From assembly GCA_018881555.1 (NCBI GenBank), contig JACAXG010000131.1:1240001-1304000 (forward strand): a stretch of 64,000 nt of DNA, given 5' to 3'. A program made the position numbers and the translations under genes. The DNA is from Amblyornis subalaris (taxonomy: Eukaryota; Chordata; Aves; Passeriformes; Ptilonorhynchidae). Within the stretch, counting starts at the first letter, position 1; the number at the start of each line of letters is the position of its first letter. The notes beneath the pieces were generated by a model. That model searched no databases and was not told the origin of the DNA. It worked only from the letters and a program-made list of their open reading frames with translations. Positions 23,963-34,416 of this stretch are shown here, in pieces.

Positions 23963-24962
23963 ATTAAATTGCTTAATATTTATATACTCGTTAATGTATG
24001 GCTTCAATATATAGTTCCACTTACTGTGATTCCGATCTCAGACAGGTAAAGGCACACATTATAAGGAAAGACACCATTCTTGNTGCTTCCTGCATCAAAA
24101 CCCAGTGTTTTAAGGGTAACCTGGGCCTCCACAAAGACCACTCTGTTGTGTTATAACTGTTAAGGCAAAATTGGCTGTGAGAAAGATGTCAATTCTGGCA
24201 CAATAACTTGGAAAGTTTCATGCCACAGTGCAGCATAAAACAGTAATTAGATGAAGAAAAATTAAGTAACTCCTTTTGTTTTAATGGTGATGTGCAATCT
24301 TTCAAAGAAGCAGCTACACAGTCCACGACTTTCCCCAGACACATTAAAGCAAAAACCTTAGCTTTCCTGCTCCTCTCAAACCCATAAATTCTGTTGGATT
24401 ACACGCCAAGTTGATTTAAAGTGGTTGCTCAATCAAAAGAAAGTGTTGACTCTAAATTTCAATGCTTTGTAATGTTCCGAAGGAAGTCGCAATCTGCTTT
24501 CATGGACAAAATGAGACTTTTCACCCTTCNATTCAGATTGTCAAGTTTTTATTACTGGTATTATGGGATAGTCACCCTTTTTTGTTTTTTTTTTAACGGG
24601 CCTGGTTGAGGTTTTTCTCTTATTTTTCAAAAGGGATCACTGACTGCTCCAAGCAGAACTCCTCTGGAGTTTCTGTCTCACCTGTGCAGCAATTTAGGTC
24701 ATCCTGTGTAACTCAGACCTGTACAAGGCACAGGGGGCTGAGCCCTTCATTCTTTGGGCACTCAAGATTCCCACTGAAGCACTGAATGCTGGATTCAGCC
24801 CTCCACAGCAAACATATGTCAATACACAGATGGTCACACCAGCAGCATTTTCCCACAGACATTCACTCGATATTTTTAAGCAAAAAATGTTTTCCATGTG
24901 TCCTCAGACCTGTTGTTCACCCAAGTATTCCAGGCAATTTAACCTGCAGGCAGTTTGGTGTG
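23963..24962. other. Unique non-coding sequence
   Basis: No gene recognised. AT-rich single-copy-looking DNA with scattered N bases. Confidence 0.55.
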
Positions 24963-24986
24963 TTTTTTTTTTTTTTTTTTTTTTTT
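24963..24986. repeat. Poly(T) run (24 T)
   Basis: Twenty-four consecutive T residues, the longest homopolymer in the window. It is flanked by unique sequence and is not attached to a recognisable retrotransposon tail. The run length is likely error-prone in the assembly. Confidence 0.95.
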
Positions 24987-27446
24987 CTCAGAAAGGCACA
25001 GGGATACGACAGCAAAAGAAACCCAAAAAAATAAGCTGAGAAGAAGATTAGTGAGCCAGATGGACAGAGGGACTGATAGTTTGATATGCAGAAATAGTTT
25101 ACTTCTAGAAAATTCAGAGAACTCAGACTACAGTTTGTAAAAGGGAAGAGTTCAAAGTGGAAACTGGGTATTCCAAGACAGGCTTGTGTAGGCTGGGAAG
25201 CAAATGTATATGTGACACAAAAAGGTTTGTTTCTCAAAAGAAAAATTCCCTTTTCCCCCCTGAAAAGCAAGGATTTTAGCTGGGAGTAAATATAGATGAG
25301 ATGGAGACACACTGAATAGCAGGAACATCAATAAGAGGAAGGAGCACCTTCTGGAGAGATTTTNCTGGAACAGACCATGGTAGAAAATCCAGATGACTAA
25401 CTGGGATGAAGGATTATCTTTTACAAGATCCCTGTGAAGGGCTACCAGATCAACTGCTCAAGGACAGGTTTAGCAATCTTGGGATCCTGCAATTCACTGC
25501 AGGGTGCACAGCTCTATCTCANAAGAGAAGCACTTGTGCTACTGAAGTCTCATGGAAGTGTGAAGGAAAGCACAGGGGTAGAGATGAGAGACAATTTAAA
25601 TTAAGCCAACTCTCCTGGGAATGGAACCAAGTAGGTCATTTGTCCTGAAGAAACAGAAATAAACAATGATGATTCTGTTGTACAGAAACAGGAGCACTTC
25701 ATTAACACCTNGCCATGGATGAGCTTGTGCCATGATAAATATGGTCTGATAATATACAGAGAACTTGAACAGACCCAGGACATGACTCATTCATTCAACT
25801 TTCATTGAGTTCCAGTGCATGGGCCAGTCCAATGGTCCTGTTTCACATACTGTTCTGTAGATAAATATGTAAATTTATAGATACGAGACATTCTTCAGTA
25901 GCAGTGTAGGCAAAGACCATCCTCCCCCAAAGATTTCAGCATCTAAATAATTGCATCCTTTCTCTGTCACACTTGTGAGGTTCAGAGAAACTGCTGGGCT
26001 GCTTTGTCTGACTCAGTTTTATGGGTGTAAATCAGAACTGCCAGAAGATGCTGTGTTAGTGCAATAAATATAAGAGGAGTCTTTTAGCAAAATCTTTTGA
26101 TAGCTTATTAAATTAGCTGATCTATCCCGTAACTGATTATTAGAAAGCTTAAAATTATTTCTGTCTCCCCAGTACTCTTTCAAACACCCATTATTAAATT
26201 TTGAGTTTGAAAAAAGAATTCAATTTAAAAATTGAAAAATGAGATTTCCTCCTTCAATACCCTCCTGTCTCTCCTGCCCCTTCATTTAGATTTCTGCCAG
26301 GCTTTTGTGACTATCGGATTTCTCACTCCTTCTCTTCACTTCCACTCTGTTTTCTCCTGCCTTTTCACAGGCCTGATTTCTCCAGGACCCCACAACTTTA
26401 CACCCTGCTCTACTCTCCCTTTTACATCTCTTATCTCCATTTTCTCCTCAAACACGTTCATGTCTGGTCTCATATAGGCTCACCACACTTTGCTGCTGCT
26501 CCTGACTTGGTTCCTGTGGGAATGATATCCATGGTGTCAATCAGCATCTCCCTGTTGCCTTCAGTACAGCTACCTCCAATTTACACCAGCTGAGGATCCA
26601 GCCTTCTGCTGCCAAAAGTACTAATGATTTCACAGAAATATGGGTCTCTCTCTCCCTCTCTTTCTCTTTTTTTGTCTCTCAGCACGAAAGATCTAATTAC
26701 AAATTGCTGAAGGCTTGCTACAAATAAAATAAAAAAAAGGAGAAAAAAAAAAGATACCCTTTTGACTCTGCTTTGTCTGTTACTAATTTACTGAAAGGAA
26801 TTGGATCTATGTTTTCACCCAAATAAATATTTCTCCTCATGAATACTGAGAACGACTATTCAGTGAAATATCTCCATGGAGAGGTTTTAAACTTATTTTC
26901 ACATCTGTGAGTTTGTTCAGGCTGGTGTTACTGGATATCAGTGCTCTGAATGATAGTGACATTACCATGGTATAAGGGGAACAGAACCATCCAGCCTGGC
27001 TTCCTGCTCTCTGGAAATACCAATTATCCTACCTCCCAACATCTTCAATCCAGCGGGTGGGATGTGTGCCATATTTTTATTTCTTATAATTATATTAAGG
27101 ATGACAACACAGCAGAGGCTGAAGGCGACATTCCTCCTGGTAGACTGAACGGTGTGAGGGCCTTTTCTCTGCCCCTGGGGGCAGCTGCAGCAGGGACTAC
27201 CCTGATTTCTCCTGGGACCNTTGTCAGGGTGTGCCCCGAGAAAGAGAGATGCGACATGAAACAGGAGTCTCTGCTTTGTGGTGCTTGATGGACCCGAAAT
27301 GTCTTGCAAACTGTGGAGACAAAGGAACCATAGGTACAGAGGGTGCTCAAAAAAATGAGACCCTTACAGGACTCAGGTGGTGAAAAAGGTACAAGGCCCC
27401 TAGAACTGAGTTCCTGCCAGGGGCATCCAAACCAGCTGTTGCTCCA
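24987..27446. other. Unique non-coding sequence with a pyrimidine-rich patch
   Basis: No gene recognised. A C/T-rich low-complexity patch spans about 26641-26685 (CTCTCTCTCCCTCTCTTTCTC-like). A broader pyrimidine-rich region at 26250-26460 gives an 81-codon plus frame of no known family. The frames at 26950-27350 overlap on opposite strands and are unsupported. Confidence 0.5.
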
Positions 27447-27555
27447 TCACAGAATGGTTGAGATTGAAATGGCCTCTGGAAGTCATCTGGTCACTCCTCC
27501 CTGCTCAAGGAGGGCCATCTAGAGCAGGTCACCCAGGACCATGTCTCCATCTGGA
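27447..27555 (-). repeat. CR1 LINE tail fragment, other subfamily
   Basis: Minus-strand CR1 terminus of the subfamily with 'tcacagaatggttgagattg', 'aaatggcctctggaagtcat', 'ccctgctcaaggagggccat' and 'agagcaggtcacccaggacc'. The 'ctgctcaag...agagcaggt' words separate it from the 'ccatgggcagggac' copies. It is related to the copy at 62495. About 110 bp remain. Confidence 0.88.
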
Positions 27556-28018
27556 GAAAGAATAACTTCTTTCCATAGCTGAACTTTAATTAACAGTCCT
27601 CTGATGGTTACAGACTCAAAAATCTTCACTGGAACATCTTCTTCCCCTGGTTACCACCCTCTGTTACTGACAGTGCACTTTCTGTAACTAGTTGGTACTG
27701 GGGCAAGAATAGAAATCCTACTCACATCACTAGAAATGCTTGCACCCTTTCCCTGTAGGCATGGAATGGCCATTTCCTGTCTTCTGAAAGGACTATTTCC
27801 CCTTAATTTGTGTAGTCACTTACCCCTGTAAGATCCCAATAAAACAAACTGTAGAATTGAACAGATCCTTTGCAAGAGTGCAGATGACGAAATACAGTAA
27901 CAGTGATGGCAGCATGGACTCAGAGAAGAAGATGGGGAAGCAGCACGTGTCTCAGCTGGAATGAGGTAAACAGGATACCTGAACCCTTCTGGAGATGTGA
28001 CTCAAGGCAAGGAGGGGT
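27556..28018. other. Unique non-coding sequence between two CR1 pieces
   Basis: No gene or further repeat recognised in this 463-bp spacer. The first ~50 bp could be a diverged continuation of the preceding CR1. Confidence 0.5.
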
Positions 28019-28019
28019 C

Positions 28020-28200
28020 GTTGAATCCCAGAAGGGATTGGGTTGGAACAGACCTTAAAGATCATCCAGTTCCAACCCCTGCCACAGGCAGAGACACCTT
28101 CCATTAATCCAGGTTGCTCCAAGCCCCATCCAACCTGTCCTTGCACATTTCCAGGGATGGAGCAGCCACAACTTCTCCAGGCAAATATTCTAAGGCATTT
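28020..28200 (-). repeat. CR1 LINE fragment, 3' end
   Basis: Minus-strand CR1 of about 170-180 bp: 'ttgggttggaacagacctta', 'gatcatccagttccaacccc', 'gccacaggcagagacacctt', 'ccaagccccatccaacctgt' and 'catttccagggatggagcag'. The match fades after about 28187. The overlapping frames at 27952-28494 are partly repeat translation. Confidence 0.93.
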
Positions 28201-29319
28201 CTGATAGCCATTGTTGCTCTTGGCTGGGCAGCTGCATTGCACACTGGGTGGCTCTGTCTTAAAACCTTCCCCAAATGTCCCAGCAACCAATATCAGCCAC
28301 CAAAATTGCNAGGAAAAAATTTATATCTTCTGAAAAGAACACTTTGGAGATTTACATCTCCTCCAGCACCACTCCAGACACCAGCACGGTGCTCCAAAAC
28401 TGGAGCAAAACCCTACCAGTCACAAGTGTTAACAAATTTGTTTACACATTTGGGTTTTATGGTAGGTTTCAGTTGGTTGAATATGGTTGTGTAGTGACAT
28501 TTGAGGTATCTTATAATATGGGCGGAGTGGTCAGGTCAGGCTGAGGATTGTCAGAAAATCTGCATCTTTATTAAGCTGCAGAGTTCCTTACAACGAAGTA
28601 AGGAAACTGAGCACTGTCTGCAGTGCCCCGACAGAGAGCAGGGACACAGNCAATCATGTCATTGCCTTTGTCTTAGAAAACTCTCTGATCTCTGTGGAAC
28701 AAGCACCTGGAGACTGTTCACCTCCTGCCATGAAGAGTTTGTCTATGGTTAATCAAGCAACCCAGATTATCTACAGAGAAGCCAGCAGATTTCCTTAATC
28801 CTTAGCAGTGAGCCTGCTCTTTCCAGCCCCTGAACATGTTTNAGTTCAGCTGATCATTGCTCATCCTCTTATGGTTTACAATGCAGGTCATGAACTTGGA
28901 GTATAATATTCCAGCACTTACGTTTTTAAAGTGCAATCCTTGTACCATTTTAAGCAGAGAAAATACTCAATTAGAAGGAAGCATGATACTACAAGTACAA
29001 TGCTTTGTGACAGGGCAAACAGGAGAAGTAATTGTATTTGTTTAATTTAAGAAATCGAGTGGACAAGGGTATCCAGACCTTTCTCTTACCCTTATTACTT
29101 GTTTCAATTTTGTTGCTGGTATTTTTCCTCCTGTTTAATAGGCAAGGCAGCTGACAACTGAATTAGAACTCTTCCCTTAGTATGCCACTGGCTCATGACA
29201 ATAGCCTTAGGGGTAAGATATAGATAACTGAGAAGTTTTCTCACTGTTGTGATATATTTTTTCGTATGGCTAATAAGGCAATTGAAATGACATCCTGTCA
29301 CAGTGGTAGAATCCCGTGA
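28201..29319. other. Unique non-coding sequence
   Basis: No gene recognised. The frames at 28114-28752 carry ambiguous bases and partly overlap the preceding CR1. N bases lie near 28310, 28650 and 28842. Confidence 0.5.
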
Positions 29320-29990
29320 ATTTGTGATGTCCCTTGCGTTGCCACTAGGAGGAGATGCACTGTATCAACATCCCCCTCGCTTTTTCTTGGAGAACACGCT
29401 GAAAGGAAATGACAGTCTGCAAACTAAAGCGTCCTTTAGTGCTGCTAAGGATTAGCTACTGTTTATTATCACTAATGGGAAAGGGCTTAGGGCTGAATTG
29501 TTGTTGCTCCACTGTGGATTTTGTTTCAAAAGCCTCAGAAGAGTGCCCTTATATTCCAATCAGGGAGGTCAGCTAAAGAAACACAAATAAGAGAATCATC
29601 AGCAATTAAAACAAAACAAAATAATAATGGCTAAATCTGCACAAGAAGATACTTAATAAATTGCTTATGAGCAATTACATCTCTTTCCTTATGGTAGAGT
29701 CTGTTGGGCCTAGCTCATTTCCAAAAAAATCGAGTTAAGGTCCTGATGCCAAGTCCTGCTATTGCCACTGTAAATCAAGGAATTTGCACCGAAGGCCAGA
29801 TCAGCTGAAACCTCTGCTGGGTCTGTTTGCATCAGGATGCCCTGTCCTGAAAGGTGTGAAAGGCAAAGTGAGGACCCAGCGCCGAGCACCTTGTGAGAGC
29901 AGGGCTGTTGTCAGCAGAGATCTCCATCAGCACCACACTCTGCTCCAACACAGGAATTGATTATTTCCCGAAGGCCTCTGCGCTATCAGC
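29320..29990. promoter_or_regulatory. Possible conserved non-coding block(s)
   Basis: A repeat-free stretch without N bases or low complexity, containing words such as 'ttgccactaggaggagatgc' near 29340 (CTCF-core-like, CCACTAGGAGG) and AT-rich segments with ATTA and TTTATTATCAC words. The CTCF-like core is an eye match to a loose motif only. I have no alignment, so conservation is inferred from texture and absence of repeats. Confidence 0.2.
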
Positions 29991-30400
29991 TCCAATTCAC
30001 ATAAAACCAGCGCCTCAGTTCAGGCATCCATGGGAGCTCCAGCAGCTGCAGGGGAAGGAGGTAATCGGAGTGGCAGGGAATGCCCTGTTCTCAATGGATG
30101 GGCGATTGCCCCATGGCCAGGCAGAAGTGGATGGTGGATTTATGCACAGGCACATATTGTTCAAGTGGCCCCTGCCTCTGGACATGCTGCCTGCACTCGA
30201 AGGGCTCCAGCTTGAGTGTTGCAGGTCCTTAATCTGATCAGTGTGCGAGCACAGGGCTTTCGGCTGGAGCTTGGCTCACTGCACACAGGCCATGGGAGTG
30301 CACGTTCAGCTCGCAGCTCGTGAACTGGTTATTGCAAAACTCCAAGGACAGAGATAGAAAAGTAGAATTTCCTCTTAATCATTAAAATCAAGGCACAGTG
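29991..30400. other. Unique sequence, slightly GC-rich
   Basis: GC content rises at about 30000-30330, and two overlapping plus frames (to 30237) cover it. The 114-codon frame from 29893 shows no recognised domain, splice context or codon bias I could judge. It is therefore left as non-coding. Confidence 0.45.
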
Positions 30401-30431
30401 TGTATATATATACATATATACATATATATAT
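30401..30431. repeat. (TA)/(CATA)n microsatellite
   Basis: Interrupted alternating TATATATA and CATATATA units over 31 bp. A simple repeat, likely polymorphic in length. Confidence 0.92.
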
Positions 30432-30759
30432 TTCTTTTTTGCTTTAGTTGTGTTGAAAGTTATCATAGATCTGGAGTTCCAGCATTTCTCCGCAGCTTTG
30501 AGGATCACTATGTGCTCAGATCTGTCACATGCCATGCTTTGGAAATGTTTTGTATTTATTCAGTGCTGTAGAATTACATCCCAGTTTTCAACCACTTCTT
30601 CTACTGTGTGACCTCCCTGGCACTTTTTTAGCCAACAACCAGTGGAATATGGAGTATGAGTTGGAGACAGTGATGTCAAGCAGCCAGAGAGCACAACTTC
30701 ATGGAAACCTTCACCTTCAGAATGGCACATTTCCAGTAGGTGACCTAATGTCCCCATCT
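30432..30759. other. Unique non-coding sequence
   Basis: No gene recognised. The right end may include a very diverged part of the CR1 tail that follows. Confidence 0.5.
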
Positions 30760-30816
30760 GTGAACACTCAATGATCTTGAAGGTCTTTTCCAACCTAAAT
30801 GATTCCATTCTATGAT
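30760..30816 (+). repeat. CR1 LINE tail fragment
   Basis: Sense CR1 tail of about 55 bp: 'ctcaatgatcttgaaggtct', 'tttccaacctaaatgattcc' and the end 'attctatgat'. Confidence 0.9.
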
Positions 30817-31971
30817 CTCATGACCAGATCTTGCTCTGCAAGCTGAGGGTTGTGAGCTGGTTACCTAACACAGTGATGGTCACGTAGATGTGCTGGACAA
30901 AACTTAAGGATGTTTCATGACACTTGAAATGCCACCTGCTGACCTGGGGCTCCAGAAGGGAATGAGCCCCNTGTAATCCTGTGTCATGCTTGGTCAGCCT
31001 TCTAGATGACCTGGATATCCTGAGGGGTCTCAAGTAACACTGGACCCCACTGTACTAACGTGGGCCCACTTAGTCTATTTTTGCCCTTCTTTTACACTTA
31101 TTTTTGTATTATAAACCCCTGGGCTTCTTGCAAGTTTGTAGCTGAGCAGTTCAGAGGCAGGAACTGTTCAACTCTGCATTTTCCTGGAAGGAACAAAAAT
31201 ACACCCCAATTCAACCACACTTTTTTAATAGTTTCATTGAAATAAAGCATTAGAAAAGAGGAAAGATTAAATGACTTGCCATAGACTTTTCTTTTTCAAG
31301 TTAAATGTTTGAACTTTCCACTTCAGAGAGATGTTTTATTTTAAAATCAACTTACATTTTTAAAGGGAATAATAAAGAAGCAATAAATTAGACCAAGATA
31401 CTTTGCTATTTCAGCCCTTACTGATAGGAGCTGTGATCCTACAAGCAGGTTTGCACAATTTAGGACTAAGAACTCTCTTCACCTTTTTCCCACTGCTCAG
31501 GTGCTGAGAATAACACAAGTATATTTTTTTGCAGGATGGAGGCCCAGCTGAGTTATATCTGATATTCTGTATTTGGAAGCAATGAGTGTATGAATAATAC
31601 ATCTGAATAGGTCTGAAGATTTGATGGCATGTAGGAAACATGACAGGAGGGGTGCAGAGTACTGCAGAGCAAATAGCAAATTTCCAGTAACTTCAAGGAA
31701 ATTTGGAGTTAAATAACGACATATGAGAGTCCATATAATGATCAGCAACCCTTGATATTTAGGCAGAACCAGATGTTATGAGGTTACAGGGATGGGAATT
31801 CAAAAAGCTAATGCTTTGTTTGTGCAACCGATGCTGTGAACCTGAAGATCAGAGACCAGTAACAAANTATGGAAGTATGGAAACAAAGTTGGAAGGAAAG
31901 TCCTCTGAAGCTGGACTTTGTTGCCTGCTGTAAAAAAACCCACGTCATGAGATTTCCTCTTCCATATTTCC
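30817..31971. other. Unique non-coding sequence
   Basis: No gene recognised. AT-rich. The frames at 31411-31748 on the minus strand overlap each other and show no domain. Confidence 0.55.
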
Positions 31972-32515
31972 AGTTAAGAAATTGTTCCTAATATCCAATC
32001 TAAACCTCCCCAAAAGGAACTTGAGGTGATGTCCTCTTGTCTTTGCGAGCAGAGCCCCACTGGCTGCACCCTCCTGTCAGGGATGTGTAGAGAGCCATGA
32101 GGTCCCCCCTGAGCCTCCTTTTCTCCAGGCTGAGCCCCCCAAGCTCCCTTAGCTGCTCCTCATCAGACTTGTGCTCCAGACCCTTCCCTAGCTCCATTCC
32201 CTTCTCTGGACATGCTCCAGCCCCTCAATGTCTTCCTGTTGTGAGCGTCCCAAAACTGAACCCAGGATCTGATGTGCCACAGCAGTGCCAGCACAGAGGG
32301 ACAAAGACTGCCCTGGTCCAATTATTGCTGGTACAGCCCAGGTGCCACTGGCCTGTTTGGCCACCTGGGCACACCTGGCTCATATTCAGCCACTGTTGAC
32401 CAGCGCCTCCAGGTCCTTTTCCAGCCACTTAGCCCCAGCCTGTAGCACATGAGGCTGACCCAAACACAGGACCTGGCACTCGGCCTTGCTGAACTTCATA
32501 AAATTTGCAGTCCAT
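31972..32515 (-). repeat. CR1 LINE internal fragment lacking its 3' tail
   Basis: Minus-strand CR1 of about 545 bp. Plus-strand landmarks are 'ttcctaatatccaatctaaa', 'ttgaggtgatgtcctcttgt', 'gagcctccttttctccaggc', 'ctcatcagacttgtgctcca', 'tctggacatgctccagcccc', 'cctgtttggccacctgggca', 'cgcctccaggtccttttcca' and 'acctggcactcggccttgct'. The distal half covers the end of the reverse-transcriptase frame of the family, now broken by stops. Unlike most copies here it lacks the last ~150 bp and the ATTCTATG tail, so the 3' end was probably deleted later. The minus frame at 32225-32428 derives from it. Confidence 0.94.
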
Positions 32516-32889
32516 AAACTGAAGCCACAGACAATGCTTATTGTCTGTAGTGACTTGGAAAACCGTGCTTCCCAGGATCCTGGAGGGTCAACCCAGAACA
32601 AAAACTGCAAGAGGGGTTACAGCCCAAGGAGNGTGGACGTTTATGCGAGCGTTATTTAACCTGACTGGGTGTCAAGCAGCACGGTTTTGGCAAGAGCTCT
32701 TTTTGAGAGTTTGCAGGTACTGATTTGTTCCACATCACACAATACTTTTTTTTCCACTCATGATTTCTGTGGAACAGAAAAAAAAGTGTTACTGAATAAG
32801 AGCAAATAGATCAGACCTGAGGCCTTTGAAGGTTTCTAGATTTCGTGCTATTGACAGTTTCTTTCCTGAATTTGCTTTGTTTTTGTGAC
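32516..32889. other. Unique non-coding sequence
   Basis: No gene or repeat recognised. Contains short T- and A-runs near 32747-32785. Confidence 0.5.
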
Positions 32890-33180
32890 TGGTGAGTATC
32901 TGACTGCTGTTTTAGGAACTACTAGCATATTCTACAGAGCACTAAATTTTACAGTACCCCTACAGTAAGCTTAATACCTTTTATCTTGAATGCTGTAGTG
33001 CATGTACCTTTATTTATAATGTATTGTACAGCCTGTGATTCTCACTAGTGCTGTATTTTTACCATTAGCACTCCAGGAAACGAAAGCACTGTAGCTTACA
33101 TTAGGACAGGGGCAATTCATGGCTGTCTCATTTGGCAGGGCAGGTTTCATTTAAATTGGAGCCTGAAGTAGTGTATAGGG
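32890..33180. promoter_or_regulatory. Possible conserved non-coding block
   Basis: A repeat-free, N-free AT-rich block with mixed, non-low-complexity words such as 'aactactagcatattctaca' and 'cctttatttataatgtattg'. The texture resembles vertebrate conserved non-coding elements. No coding frame fits. This rests on composition only. Confidence 0.2.
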
Positions 33181-33841
33181 TTAGGGAATAAACAGCTACC
33201 AGACCAAAATACTAGAAAAAACTCAAATTAGGAAACAAAGGCCCACAGAAGGTCATAATTTTGCTTTTCAGTTCATTTTTGAGTGGAGATGGAAGGACAT
33301 GAAGAGGCAGAAGCCAGTGAGAAAGAAGAGACCCCTCTGCTACCTGATGGTATTAAGAATGGAAAGAAAAATGTAGGAGAGAGTACAAAGAATAAAACCT
33401 GAAAAAGGAAGGCTTAAAGGATGGAAAACATAAACTAATGCATAGCATCCAATTTAGGAACACGGCTGTTGCTTAATTTAGTTGTGCATCGCTCTGTGAA
33501 GTCACCTAATCCTTTCCTCGAGTTCAAGTGGAGGTTGGGGGTTCTGCTGTAGGCAGTTGGGCTCCATTTCCTCTCCAGATGGTGTAAAAGCCTCTAAAAA
33601 GGAGCCAGTGCTCTTGACTCATAGTGGGGTTGAAGTGAGAGGACCAAACTGAGTGGCACACAGTCCCTGAGGGAGAGGAGAAAATATCTAACGAGGCCAT
33701 AGCAGAAGTGAGATGGAGGAAGGGAATAAGTGCTTGTGCCACAAGGAGGGTGGAGGCAGCTCCATGGTGTCCTGTGGCACCCGTAGTGCATCGTCACGAG
33801 GCTGTTGGCTGTGTGTCTGCCCCTGAGCACAAGGAATAGGC
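33181..33841. other. Unique sequence left of the LTR
   Basis: No gene recognised. Three overlapping minus frames at 33524-33936 (72-82 codons) show no domain and the last runs into the LTR. The stretch at 33600-33840 is GC-richer and may be an unrecognised old repeat. Confidence 0.45.
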
Positions 33842-34416
33842 TGTGCTGCTTTGGGCTGGGATAGAGCTAATGTTCTGCACAGTAGCTGGGATGGGGCTGN
33901 GTTGGGGATTTGTGCCAGACACAGTGTTGATAACACAAGGGTGTTTTTGCTGTTGCTGAGCAGGGCTTACACAGAGTCAGGGTCTTTCTGCTCCTCACCA
34001 CACCCCACCAGCGGGGAGGCTGGGGGTGCACAAGGTGTTGGGAGAGGGCACAGCTGACCCCAGCTGACCAAAGGGGTATTCCAGAGCAGATGGTTTCGTG
34101 GTTGGCAATAAAAGCTACTGGGAAGAAGGAGAAAGGGTGGGGAATGTTTGGCATTATGGCATTTGTCTTCTCAAGCAGATATTACATGTGATGGAGTCTT
34201 GCTTCCCTGGACGTGGCTGAACACCTGCCTGCCCATGGGAAGGGGAGAATGAATTCTTTTTTTTTTGCTTTGCTTATCCCCACAGCTTTTGCTTTACCTA
34301 TAAAACTGTCTTTATTCCATCTGGCAAGTTGCTTCATTTTCACCCCTCTGATTCTCTCCCTCATCAAACCAGGGGGAGGTGAGTGAGCAGCTTCCAATGG
34401 GGGTAAAACCACGACA
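33842..34416 (+). mobile_element. Solo LTR of an ERVL-like (class III) endogenous retrovirus
   Basis: This matches a long terminal repeat family frequent in bird genomes. Sense landmarks in order are 'gggctgggatagagctaatg' near the 5' end, 'gtgttgataacacaagggtg', 'gagcagggcttacacagagt', 'ccagctgaccaaaggggtat', 'aacacctgcctgcccatggg', 'cacagcttttgctttaccta', 'aaactgtctttattccatct' and the terminal 'gggtaaaaccacgaca'. The start is ambiguous between two TG dinucleotides (33842 and 33844). The end is CA, as expected. The TATA-box position reads CAATAAAAGC (34106-34115), so the promoter has decayed. No primer-binding site, gag, pol or env sequence flanks it, so it is a solo LTR. I saw no clean target-site duplication. 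Confidence 0.88.
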
